Shown here: positions 10,809 through 19,164 of the stretch, one piece after another
Layout: every line of letters starts with the position of its first letter
How positions within the stretch are numbered: the first letter of the stretch is position 1
The notes under the pieces: generated by a model
Told to the model about the DNA's origin: nothing
Seen by the model: the letters and a program-made list of their open reading frames with translations, nothing else
Database searches by the model: none
Assembly (NCBI GenBank): GCA_018806915.1
Contig: JAGKQI010000100.1
Location: 248,001 to 312,000, forward strand
DNA length: 64,000 bases
Origin: Phytophthora colocasiae
Taxonomy: Eukaryota; Oomycota; Peronosporomycetes; Peronosporales; Peronosporaceae
Direction of reading: 5' to 3'
Made by a program: the position numbers and the translations under genes

Positions 10809-11348
10809 TTGTCGGAACGTCTGAAGTCCGGATTTGCCGTCGGTGAAGCCGTGTGGCTATACATCCCTAAGGGGTTGAGTCGGAAACTCACACACATGTG
10901 GCATGGCCCTTTCCGGATTGAAGAGATGTTGGATGATTTTCGTGTGAAACTGAAGGTTGAGGATACCGGGTATCGGGTGAACCCTTGGGTTCATATAAGT
11001 CGCCTGAAGCCGAGAGCCTTGTTTCCCAGAAGACCGACTGTGGAACTCGATGTCCGCGAGGATGATGACTTTGATGCAGCACTGTTACCAGAAGACAGTT
11101 GGGAGCCCGACACCGAGAATGATGAATACGAAGTGGAAAAGATACTTGACACTCGGTGGAGCAAACGTACCAGGACCTCCAAGAGACTTCGCGAATACCT
11201 GGTCAAGTGGAAGGGGTACGACGAGACAGAGTGGCTACCCTTGTCAAAGCTGAACTGTGGCGCTTTACTGTATGAGTTCAATCAGAGCGCACGAGCGCGA
11301 GCTCGTTTCCAAGCAATGCAAGCTGGAGACGATCACCCCAGAGTTTAA
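10809..11348 (+). CDS. pol: Gypsy-1 pol, part 3: integrase C-terminus and chromodomain
   Basis: In frame with the preceding segment once the TAG (probably an ancestral Gln codon) is read through. The first ~75 residues match the integrase C-terminal SH3-like/GPY region (VWLYIP ... MWHGPFRI ... VNPWVHISRLKPR). Residues ~103-160 form a chromodomain: YEVEKILDTRW, then YLVKWKGYDETEWLPLSKL. Such chromodomains tether integrase to marked chromatin in chromoviruses. The ORF ends with TAA at 11346-11348. Confidence 0.88.
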   Translation: MSERLKSGFAVGEAVWLYIPKGLSRKLTHMWHGPFRIEEMLDDFRVKLKVEDTGYRVNPWVHISRLKPRALFPRRPTVELDVREDDDFDAALLPEDSWEPDTENDEYEVEKILDTRWSKRTRTSKRLREYLVKWKGYDETEWLPLSKLNCGALLYEFNQSARARARFQAMQAGDDHPRV

Positions 11349-11730
11349 ACTCTAACCTATTCTGAAAACTCTGGTGAACATCACTGTTCACCAGACGATG
11401 TATTTCAGAGATGAGGTGTCTGAGAGACATGTCTTTCGGAAATGTGATTTCGGGGATACGTGACTCCCAGAGATGGTGATTGCTATGTGAATTTGTATGG
11501 AGATGATTTTGTGGTTGTGTGTGTATGATGGAATTTTACGAATGGATTATGATGATGCTATGAGAAGAGGATTACTGAACGACATGTGAGGATGTTAAAG
11601 GAGAAGGTCGTCGGGGAACTATATTTGGAATTGTTACTACGCTACGATATGCAGACGACTAAGTTGTTCTGGAAGAAGAAGTGTAGTTCCCCGGAGATGT
11701 CGCGAAGAGTACACCAGACCTCTGGCGTAC
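11349..11730. other. Gypsy-1 interval between pol and antisense ORF
   Basis: No coding signal was recognised. It contains a perfect hairpin, CTGGTGAACA (11371-11380), loop TCAC, TGTTCACCAG (11385-11394). A second near-perfect palindrome (11709-11730, GTACACCAG-ACCT-CTGGCGTAC) ends exactly beside the antisense ORF stop. Both use the 10-mer that is dispersed through Gypsy-1. It may serve as 3' UTR for the two converging transcripts. Confidence 0.6.
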
Positions 11731-14700
11731 TTACTTCAGAGAGACAGGATTTTCGGCGCGTTCAGCGGGCGTCAGAGCTTCTTTCCGGAGGTCGGATGGC
11801 ACGTATTGCATCCAGTCCTTGTCTGGAGACGCTGTGGCCCACTGCGTGAGCGCCGGTTCCGCTGAGTCGATAGCTTCGAGTTGCTTGCGCAAGCTCAGGC
11901 ACTTGGGACCTCCGATGTCACGTGCACGTGGGTCCTGCCAGATCCATGGGCAATATTTGTCCGGGACCTTCCAGATACCAGGCTCGAACATGAGCGTCTC
12001 CGGGAAATCCTTGTGCTTCAGAATCTTGGATACTGTCCCTCGATATTGGCGCAGCAAAGATGCATGTCGGAGCCCACGTTCCTTGTGCTGTTCACCGGAC
12101 AGCAGGTCCTCGTCGGGATCCATGATTACCCAGTGAGTGCGTTCCCACAGCGCTTGGGCGTGCTTGCGCATGAGAGACGCGAGTTCTTCGATGTCCGCCT
12201 GAACCAAAGGACAGAGGTCTTCACGCCGGTGAAAATATAACTCGGTCCGGCGGTACATGACCTCCCAGGGAGCTGGCACTTCGTCCAGCAAAGCTTGGTA
12301 CTTCTTGGAGTTCCAGCGTTTCTTAAGGCGTGCCAGACTGTGTCTGTGGGGCTCGAAGTCTGGGAACCCTGGAGTCTGCCCGATGGACGTCTTGGTGTCA
12401 CTCGTCGGCTGGACCGGAATACCGTAGTACAGCCACGAAGAACAATGTGTGTCCGGGGCCTCGATTGTCAGCGGCTCCTTCGGTGTCAGCGACTTGTACG
12501 ATTTGGACACCAGATTTGACTTCCGGAGTTTACCAGAAGGTCGCTTGCCCGAAGAACTCTTAGGCGACTTGGAGTCTTGAGACTTCTTGTCCTTGGAACT
12601 TGACTTATGCGAACCACCGGACTTCTTGCTCTTGGGACTTGACGTGGAGGTGCCACCGGACTTTTGACTGCCTGACTTGGATCGGGATGCTTCGTGCACA
12701 CTATCCCGCTTGGACTTCTTGGTGGGGATTATTGGACCCGAGTCATCCGAGTCGCTGGACTCGTAGTCCCGTGGACGCTTATTGCCGGCGTGCGAATGAT
12801 CATCAGACTCATCGTCGTAAGAGTCATCGCTGTTGCCGCTCGACTTTTCGTCGTCAGACTCGCTGTCGCTGGATGCAGATTCTTGTTCACCAGACTCCTT
12901 GAAGTCCGGGTCCTTCTGAGGGTCATCCTCTGTGGACTCAGGCTCACTGATGGGATATGGGACGTGAGCATCCAGTGCCTCCCAGACCGGTGGCTCCACA
13001 TCGTTCTTCCGAAGCCGGCGCAGTTCCTCCTCAGCCATCTTGTAATACGTCTCTGGGACGTACGAAGTCCACGGGGTCTGATTCAGCTTGCGCCAGTACA
13101 TCATGCTCACTAGCATTTTTACCAAGGGGCGCCCCGTGAACAGGCTGTGGGCGGGCTTGTCCGTGCGCAGCCACTTCATCGCTGTCTCGTAAGAAATGCC
13201 GGCGAGCAGAGCCAAGCGCAAGTCCGGACGAACTTCTTCCCAGACGACTCCAGCCGGCAACGTGGTGTGAACTGCGTCCTTGGACACCGGAGACTTGGCG
13301 TTCGCCGGACGCACTGAATCGATACCAGGCGTGTAATTCTTGGGGCGATCCTGAGGAACACGAACCCGATGTTTCCCAGACGGCCGGTTAGGCTTGAGTG
13401 GTGGAGATCCGGAAGATTTGGGCGACCTGGTGGGCGACCCAGACTTGTTCACCGGGCGAGTGCCTGATTTCTCGGGGCCACCCGCATGTTCACCGGAGAC
13501 CTTCACACCACTGCCAGCACCCGTCAGATCCAGCACTTTGGCTGATTTCTTGGCCTCCGCAGCTTGATCGAAGCGAATTCTCGCCAGACGCTTGGAAAAG
13601 TCAGGAATTTCCGCCTTACGCTGATCCATTGCCGTCACATTGATGATGGTGTCCCAGTCTTTAGGCGGCGCCTTGCCCTCTTGGAAGTTCACCAGAAGCT
13701 CCCGAAGACGCACCCAACTGCCGTTCAACTCCCCGTGTTCAAACAAGTACTCCAGGAAACCCCAGGAGTCTGTGGCTGTGGTCGTGGGGCGTGCCTTCAG
13801 CAGTCGGACCTCCGGTCGAGAGTCTTCCAGGCGTTCTTCCAAGGCCGACTTCTCGGTCTCCAGGGCATCTATCTGGTCTTGATAGTGCGACGCGAGGCTC
13901 TTGGACTCCGCATTCACGCGATCTTCGATCTCACCAGCAGTACGCCGGGCGTCCAGCACTTCATGACGCCAATACTGGCAATTGAAGACCCACTGACGCT
14001 TGAGATCTTCAGACTCGTTCTGGATAGCGGCCGTGTCCACCAGAGATGTGTTGCCCTGGGACTCAACTTGAAGTCGAAGCCGACGGTGAGCGCCGGCCAT
14101 CTGCTTCAGATAGCCGGATGTCTTGTACACCCGCTCAGCGAGACGCTGATGAGGGAGGTGCAGGAGGATTGCCGCCAATTCCCGGAGGACGTCAACGGAT
14201 CCCATGTGTGCTTCAAGACTCATGCGATTACGACTGTCCACGTGAGGAGCGAGCATTTGACCTTCAGTGAAGTCAGGAATCACGCGCTCAAGCTCCGAGA
14301 TGTCGGCCGGTGTGAAGCCCTCGAGGCCCACCAGAACACCGGGCCCACCATAGATGTTCGCTATATGGTTACCCACGCGAAAGTCTTCGGCAAGCGCTGG
14401 AACACCAACCAGAAAAGGCTGTCCCTCAGGCCTTGGCTCAGAGTCCACCCAGTCGGAAGGGACGTTAGACTTCTCTTCGTCCAACGGTTGTTGCCCGGGC
14501 CCAAACAGATCGTCTACCTCGGTGGTAGAGAGGATATGCGGCCCTCTGGGGAACGAAACTGCGACACTGGAAGAGAGACTCGCAGAAGCAGAAGCCGCCG
14601 ACGTATCAGGTCCGCTCACGTGATCATCGCTGTCAGCAGCATCAACGCCCTGCTTCGGAGCGGCGGACGCGCTCGACTGTGAGGCTGGGGCGCTTGAGCT

Positions 14701-14811
14701 GCCACCAGGTGATGCGGAAGTACCGTCACCACCACCTCGCGATGCTACAGATGCCGAAGCGGGCCCAGTGCCCGAGGCGTCGCCAATAGTAGAGGCCGAT
14801 GGGGAACTCAT
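11731..14811 (-). CDS. Gypsy-1 antisense ORF (aORF1), function unknown
   Basis: A minus-strand ORF open from 15012. I prefer the Met at 14811 (MSSPSASTIGDASG), because it resembles the N-terminus of the Gypsy-2 antisense ORF (MNSPTPTSPSATADA) and gives about 1026 aa. In order: a Ser/Ala/Gly-rich head, a mid region with a coiled coil (near residues 290-340 of the preferred protein), a Lys/Pro/Ser-rich basic section, an acidic Ser/Asp/Glu tract, the basic motif KRPRDYESSDSDDSG (NLS-like beside acidic serines), a Ser/Lys-rich tract, then a more globular C-terminal third rich in Trp and Tyr. I recognise no catalytic domain. Length, intact frame and position between pol and 3' LTR argue that it is a real element gene rather than chance. 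Confidence 0.7.
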   Translation of the reverse strand: MSSPSASTIGDASGTGPASASVASRGGGDGTSASPGGSSSAPASQSSASAAPKQGVDAADSDDHVSGPDTSAASASASLSSSVAVSFPRGPHILSTTEVDDLFGPGQQPLDEEKSNVPSDWVDSEPRPEGQPFLVGVPALAEDFRVGNHIANIYGGPGVLVGLEGFTPADISELERVIPDFTEGQMLAPHVDSRNRMSLEAHMGSVDVLRELAAILLHLPHQRLAERVYKTSGYLKQMAGAHRRLRLQVESQGNTSLVDTAAIQNESEDLKRQWVFNCQYWRHEVLDARRTAGEIEDRVNAESKSLASHYQDQIDALETEKSALEERLEDSRPEVRLLKARPTTTATDSWGFLEYLFEHGELNGSWVRLRELLVNFQEGKAPPKDWDTIINVTAMDQRKAEIPDFSKRLARIRFDQAAEAKKSAKVLDLTGAGSGVKVSGEHAGGPEKSGTRPVNKSGSPTRSPKSSGSPPLKPNRPSGKHRVRVPQDRPKNYTPGIDSVRPANAKSPVSKDAVHTTLPAGVVWEEVRPDLRLALLAGISYETAMKWLRTDKPAHSLFTGRPLVKMLVSMMYWRKLNQTPWTSYVPETYYKMAEEELRRLRKNDVEPPVWEALDAHVPYPISEPESTEDDPQKDPDFKESGEQESASSDSESDDEKSSGNSDDSYDDESDDHSHAGNKRPRDYESSDSDDSGPIIPTKKSKRDSVHEASRSKSGSQKSGGTSTSSPKSKKSGGSHKSSSKDKKSQDSKSPKSSSGKRPSGKLRKSNLVSKSYKSLTPKEPLTIEAPDTHCSSWLYYGIPVQPTSDTKTSIGQTPGFPDFEPHRHSLARLKKRWNSKKYQALLDEVPAPWEVMYRRTELYFHRREDLCPLVQADIEELASLMRKHAQALWERTHWVIMDPDEDLLSGEQHKERGLRHASLLRQYRGTVSKILKHKDFPETLMFEPGIWKVPDKYCPWIWQDPRARDIGGPKCLSLRKQLEAIDSAEPALTQWATASPDKDWMQYVPSDLRKEALTPAERAENPVSLK

Positions 14812-15067
14812 GGCTGCAGGATCTTCTTCCGAGGTGTGCGTCAGAAAGGAAATCGGGATGTGGTCGTTTGTGGGATACGACAGTTGGCTATTTCTGAGTC
14901 CGATGGAATCAGATTGAGCGACAGGACACCAGAGACTTTGAAACCCCGGAAGTTTTGAGAGCGTCACAGCTACACTATGTTCACGGGACCTCTGACGTAC
15001 TGTCCTGGCCATGATGCTCAGTTTGGAGAAAGTTCCGCACTGACGAATTATGACCAGGAGGGGCGGT

Positions 15068-16900
15068 TGACACGTTGCTAATTACGATTTTCCGAGTGGA
15101 TATGGACGTTACGCTGTGATGTGATTGGACATATACTGGATTGTGGGAGAAAGGGAGATGTGGGACGAGGTTATGTCCCGTGTGACAATATGATGGGTCT
15201 GTGGAAGAAAACTGCTATATATATTAACCTTCACCTGTACTGCAAAGGGGCCCAAGAGATCAGAAGTGTTCCTCGGAAAAGTGCACAAACTCCGAGAGAC
15301 AATAGCACTCAGTCTGATCACCGGACTTTCCCCGACGATGAGTGCCTAAAGGTTGGCAGAAAGTCTCTCAGAAGAATGTATCTCTGAGAGACCTCATCCC
15401 GTTGCCGTCCTGTGTGACGATGATGGTTCAAGGAATACAGTTATACCCACAAGATACCAAGTATCGCGCACCGGACGTAGCGCACCCCGCGCATATCCCA
15501 ACTGGACTTCGTGCGTTGTAGCATACGTGCTCCGCACCCTAAAAACACTCATGGATTTCTGGTATCACGCATGGAAACTCTGATACCACACCATGAAGTC
15601 TGATGTACATGAGTCCGACGTACATGAGTCTGACGTACATGAAGTCCGACGTACATGAGTCTGACGAACATGATTCTGGTGAACAAGTCTGATGTGTCCG
15701 GCTTATACAAGCAATATTCCAGACATTTACCAGTTTCCGATGAACAGACTCCGACGTACAAGACTCCGATGAACAGACCCAAGTGTCACGACTCTGGTAT
15801 TTATGACTCTGATGTACATGATTCCGGAGTACATGGTTCCGATGAACATGTCTCCGACGCACATGATTCCAGACCCTGATGAACAGGATACCAGACTCTG
15901 ACACTCTGAAGTCCACCCCCATACTGAAACCAAGTGTACCCAACACGACCTCACGCAATCAAGTGAAACGCAACCTGCTCATCCCTGTAATGACATCATT
16001 AAGTGTCGACTCGACAAGATCTGCAGCATCGACTACCATAGTGAGCCCAAGTGAAGATTCCTGAGTTATACTGAGACCAAGTGTATATGAGAATATGGAA
16101 GACAGAAGACAGAGAGATACGAGATAGATAACCAGAGTTCAATTTTCCCTGTTGTAACGAGTTCGATTTGCTTTGTTATAACGAGGTCGTCTGCCTGCTG
16201 CTTCCCGTAAGTATTAGGCCACGACAAAGCTTTGAGTCGTGTGATCTCTCACCTATCAAGCCCCTTTAGGTGGAGATCAGCGTAACGTAGAGACCTGAGA
16301 GGACCCACCTATTCCATTTACTAGTTGGGTCGTTTGTCTTGTCTCTAGCGGTAGCCCATTTCATATTGTACGTTTGGACAGGTTTTGGGAGCTAGACAGT
16401 CGCTCTCAAGACGCTCGGTAGACTGTTATATAACTGATAGTATATTGGTTTATTTTCCCTCTATATATTAGAGGGTGGTGCGCGAAAGTTACGGGAATAC
16501 CAGACAGACCAGGTGTCTGGTGAACATTTCCCTAGTTGACCTGGAGAACTAGCCCACTGCTCAAGGGCCAGGAAAGAATAAGAGCAGCTACATATTTGTA
16601 TATCGGAACTCTATATTGCGGTTATCTCGGAAGTCTAATTACTGGATTTCCCATTGCATTAATTTCTCTTTTGCTTTCAGAAATCTCTGGTGTACACAAG
16701 TGTTCACCGAAAACGTTCGACTCCCAAGCGCTCCTGTGAGGACCAGAAGGACATCCGACGGTCTACGCAAGGAACCCTCACTCTCGCCAACACTCTCACG
16801 ACCCCGGCGAGGGTCTCATTACCAAGACAACGAACCTACGAGGACAGCACAAGGTAACACACGCCCACCTTGCTGTGCGACTCTGGTATCACTACCGGTA
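15068..16900 (+). repeat. Probable 3' LTR of Gypsy-1 (right end approximate)
   Basis: A purine-rich tract AGGAGGGGCGG (15057-15067) just upstream of the antisense ORF start is a candidate polypurine tract, followed by TTGACACG, where the LTR probably begins. The region has no long ORF. It contains a degenerate array (15590-15900) of motifs such as GACGTACATGAGTC and TCTGGTGAACA, TA-rich promoter-like stretches near 15220 and 16425-16470, and a hairpin TCCCTCTATATATTAGAGGG near 16456. With no second LTR in the window the limits cannot be confirmed. Confidence 0.45.
15590..15900. repeat. Degenerate short tandem array in Gypsy-1 3' region
   Basis: About twenty imperfect copies of a 12-18 bp motif, roughly (T/C)C(T/C)GA(C/T)G(T/A)ACATGA(G/A), occur in a row. 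The same family of motifs (CTGGTGAACA, CTGGTGTACA, CCGATGAACA) is scattered through gag, pol and aORF1 of the same element. It could be a cis element or simply slippage-derived satellite. Confidence 0.7.
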
Positions 16901-16904
16901 GTCA

Positions 16905-17038
16905 CACTTCCAGGTTTACTGTACGCCCCTGCACCGCGGTAAAAGTTGCACCGACTTCGCGACAGATGCGTTACGGCTGTGGCTAACGGAGATTAATGTC
17001 GTGGACGCGTGGAGGCTGTATCACCCGACAACTCTGAT
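16905..17038 (+). pseudogene. LINE fragment 1 (end of AP endonuclease region)
   Basis: One frame reads TDFATDALRLWLTEINVVDAWRLYHPTT. The sequence VDAWRLYHP is the hallmark 'D-x-WR-x-x-x-P' at the C-terminal edge of the L1-type endonuclease. It is cut off by the Gypsy-2 5' LTR at 17039. The RT part of a LINE in the same orientation appears directly after the Gypsy-2 3' LTR, so this is probably the upstream part of one LINE copy, with the connecting ~150-200 residues missing. Confidence 0.6.
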
Positions 17039-17499
17039 TGTAACGGGGTTACACGTACAAGTGATTGTACCACTGGAAACTCTAACAGTTAGGATAACTT
17101 GTTAGAGGTTTGAAACGGGCCTCAGACCTTAGTGTGCTGTACACACCAATGGCTACATGGGCGAACCACATTATTGGGTGGTTCGTGTGCATTTGTGCAT
17201 ATTATTGGTAGAAAGTAACGGATTTCTACCAATCACTGAGCAGAGTTTCTGCCGACCACACGTTGGCAGACCCTTTAGAAATAGATAACAAACAGTTTTA
17301 GGAGGTCCATAATTGGCTTATGCCAAATTCAATAACAATTCTCATTTTACGGTATTTGCAGAATTAATTTAGCTATATTTGATTTAATTATACTTATTTA
17401 AATAAGTATACTTAAATTAAGTCTATTCTAATTGCACGCTTCCTCATACACGTAAGCGCACGTGTACGCCATCTAATAGGTCTTGGTAGACCCATTACA
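17039..17499 (+). repeat. Gypsy-2 5' LTR
   Basis: 461 bp, TG...CA ends, matching 24950-25409. It is built of consecutive hairpins: CGAACCAC (17162-17169) with GTGGTTCG (17178-17185); TTGGTAGAAA (17205-17214) with TTTCTACCAA (17223-17232); TCTGCC...GGCAGA; and a long AT palindrome around AAGTATACTTATTT (17388-17416). The sequence just after it, beginning CCTGGTAGCACTTTG, is the candidate primer-binding site (TGG start as expected for a tRNA 3' CCA). Confidence 0.9.
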
Positions 17500-17548
17500 C
17501 CTGGTAGCACTTTGTAGTCCGTCCCACGACCGACTGCTGTTCGTTCGT

Positions 17549-18535
17549 ATGGAGTCATACGAACGCGGGGTAGAGAACTCCCCAATGGATGAGGGATCCA
17601 CTGGGACCCCTCACATGTCCGTGACGCGCACGGACTGTGCCCACCTGTCAGATCCAGAGTGGGAAGCTCTCCAAAGACTTTCACAAGTCATTGGAGAGGC
17701 AGCGGTAGCGACGATGCTTCGTACGCTATCGCCGACAGAGCAACACGGTGTTGCTCTGGGGTACATTGTTAAGGAGCAACGAGATGTTGCTGCCTCGGTG
17801 GCTTCCCCGAAGCCACGCGTGGAGTCGTTGAAACTCCACGTGAGTACCTACACGGGGAAGGAGGACGAGACCCTCCTTCGTTGGCTTGTCGAACTTGACA
17901 CAGCCGTTGCGGCTCGACGTATCGTCGATCGGATGTCGAAGGTCGCGTTCGCCATGTCATGTCTTGGCGGACGTGCGAGGAGTTGGGCCTATGGGCGCCG
18001 ACTCTCGGATCCTACGTGCTTCAGCACGTACGAGGAGTTCAAGGAGGAACTCAAACTTGCGTTTGAGCCCCCGAAGAACGAGTTCAGATCGAGAGCGGAG
18101 TTTCTCGATCTGCAGCAGGGCAAGGATGATGTTCACACCTTTGCCCAGCGTGCTCGATACTTGGTATCGAACATAGTGGCCAACCCGATCGACAAAGCGA
18201 CCAAGGTCGTCACGTTCATGAAGGGACTAAGAGATGGTCCCGTCAAAACATATCTCTTCCGAGAGTATCCGAATACTCTCGAAGAGGCGATCAGCCTTGC
18301 AATGCAAGAGGAGTTTAGCCGACGTCAAGCTAAACTCCATGCGAACGCGCCGAAGCCGGCGCGTCCTGTTGTGAAGACAGGAGGTCCGGAACCTATGGAC
18401 CTCTCGAGTGCTACGACTGCTGGTCAACAGCAGCGTAGGAACAGCAAGGTTCGATGTTACAAGTGTAGTAACATCGGTCACTATGCACGCGAGTGCACAG
18501 CGGGCGGGCGTTCAAAAAACGCTAAGGACCAGTAG
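17549..18535 (+). CDS. gag: Gypsy-2 gag
   Basis: Starts at the first ATG after the LTR (MESYERGVEN), 328 aa. Residues ~110-290 are a retrotransposon gag/capsid domain (LLRWLVELDTAVAARRI ... SWAYGRRL ... FAQRARYLVSN ... VTFMKGLRDGPVKTYLFR). A CCHC zinc knuckle follows near the C-terminus: CYKCSNIGHYAREC. The stop TAG (18533-18535) lies inside a 9-bp hairpin (ACCAGTAGG 18528-18536 with CCTACTGGT 18547-18555). Pol is in the -1 frame, open from 18526, but no convincing slippery heptamer lies in the overlap. Confidence 0.88.
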   Translation: MESYERGVENSPMDEGSTGTPHMSVTRTDCAHLSDPEWEALQRLSQVIGEAAVATMLRTLSPTEQHGVALGYIVKEQRDVAASVASPKPRVESLKLHVSTYTGKEDETLLRWLVELDTAVAARRIVDRMSKVAFAMSCLGGRARSWAYGRRLSDPTCFSTYEEFKEELKLAFEPPKNEFRSRAEFLDLQQGKDDVHTFAQRARYLVSNIVANPIDKATKVVTFMKGLRDGPVKTYLFREYPNTLEEAISLAMQEEFSRRQAKLHANAPKPARPVVKTGGPEPMDLSSATTAGQQQRRNSKVRCYKCSNIGHYARECTAGGRSKNAKDQ

Positions 18536-19164
18536 GCGCGGGGCGTCCTACTGGTGATGCAGTCTCGCGTGTCGAGCTTGGACACGCGACAATGAGGACT
18601 GCTGCCCCCAGCGAGAAAGTCTCTCGCTGTAAGCTGCAAGATGACAAGCCAAACCTTGTCATCCTGAACGTGATGTCGAAGAGAGTGAACTCTCTTCGTG
18701 CCCTAGTGGCCTCGGGCGCGTCGAACAACTTTGTTCGACAGGGAAGTCTTCGAAGGCTTGACTTCGAAGAAGCCGACACGCCTCGCAGCGTGTTGGAGGT
18801 GCGGTTGGCAACAGGTGCCACCGTGAGGACTGAGAAGCGCGTAGTCCGTGTACGCTTCTCTTACAAACGAAGGACGTTTGTAGAAGATCTTATCGTCTTG
18901 GATCTAGACGATAAGTTCGACTTGGTATTAGGCATGCCGTGGCTTGCACGGCATGACCCGGTGATCGACTGGGAGAAGCGTACGCTCGTACGCTTCAACA
19001 ACGCATGCGCGACAGAGAGCGATGGCCCTGTCAGTGCTGCACAAGCACCAGGCGGTGCATGTGATTCCCCAGTTGAGGCAGCAGCGGCCGCCGCTGCCTC
19101 CGATCGCCGCCGGCGACCGCCAGCGACTCAGGGAGTCGTTGGGAGAAAATGTGTGTCGACTTAG
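18526..19164 (+). CDS. pol: Gypsy-2 protease segment (active-site Asp lost)
   Basis: First ATG at 18592; the frame is open from 18526. A retropepsin-like fold is clear: ALVASGASNNFVR, then VLDLDDKFDLVLGMPWLARHDPVIDW (shown in part; the second piece is the conserved flap/C-terminal region). The catalytic triplet, normally D-S/T-G, reads A-S-G (GCC where GAC is expected), so protease activity is probably abolished. The frame ends at TAG 19162-19164 and continues in the same frame into the repeat-rich linker and RT. Confidence 0.8.
   Translation, partial: GPVGAGRPTGDAVSRVELGHATMRTAAPSEKVSRCKLQDDKPNLVILNVMSKRVNSLRALVASGASNNFVRQGSLRRLDFEEADTPRSVLEVRLATGATVRTEKRVVRVRFSYKRRTFVEDLIVLDLDDKFDLVLGMPWLARHDPVIDWEKRTLVRFNNACATESDGPVSAAQAPGGACDSPVEAAAAAAASDRRRRPPATQGVVGRKCVST

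Larger units (their letters stand above)
1..16900 (+). mobile_element. Ty3/Gypsy retrotransposon Gypsy-1 (5' end outside window)
   Basis: Collinear gag, protease, RT, RNase H, integrase and chromodomain on the plus strand, then a long antisense ORF and a probable 3' LTR. The 5' LTR is not in the window. The right end is uncertain because no second LTR is available. The dispersed 10-mer CTGGTGAACA, found all along the element, is still present at 16517-16526 and in degenerate form near 16686, while LINE coding sequence is recognisable from about 16905, so the element should end between these points. Coding capacity is nearly complete: the breaks are a five-fold gag duplication with 1-bp indels and two in-frame TAG codons in pol. 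Confidence 0.85.

Noticed and set aside
13564..14682. Plus-strand ORF of 372 aa opposite aORF1
   Set aside because: It lies entirely antisense to the longer, compositionally coherent minus-strand ORF and shows no recognisable protein pattern; a shadow frame.
18514..18520. A_AAA_AAC slippery heptamer in phase near the end of Gypsy-2 gag
   Set aside because: It is in the correct gag phase, but shifting -1 there meets TAA at 18523-18525 before pol opens at 18526, so it cannot produce Gag-Pol.
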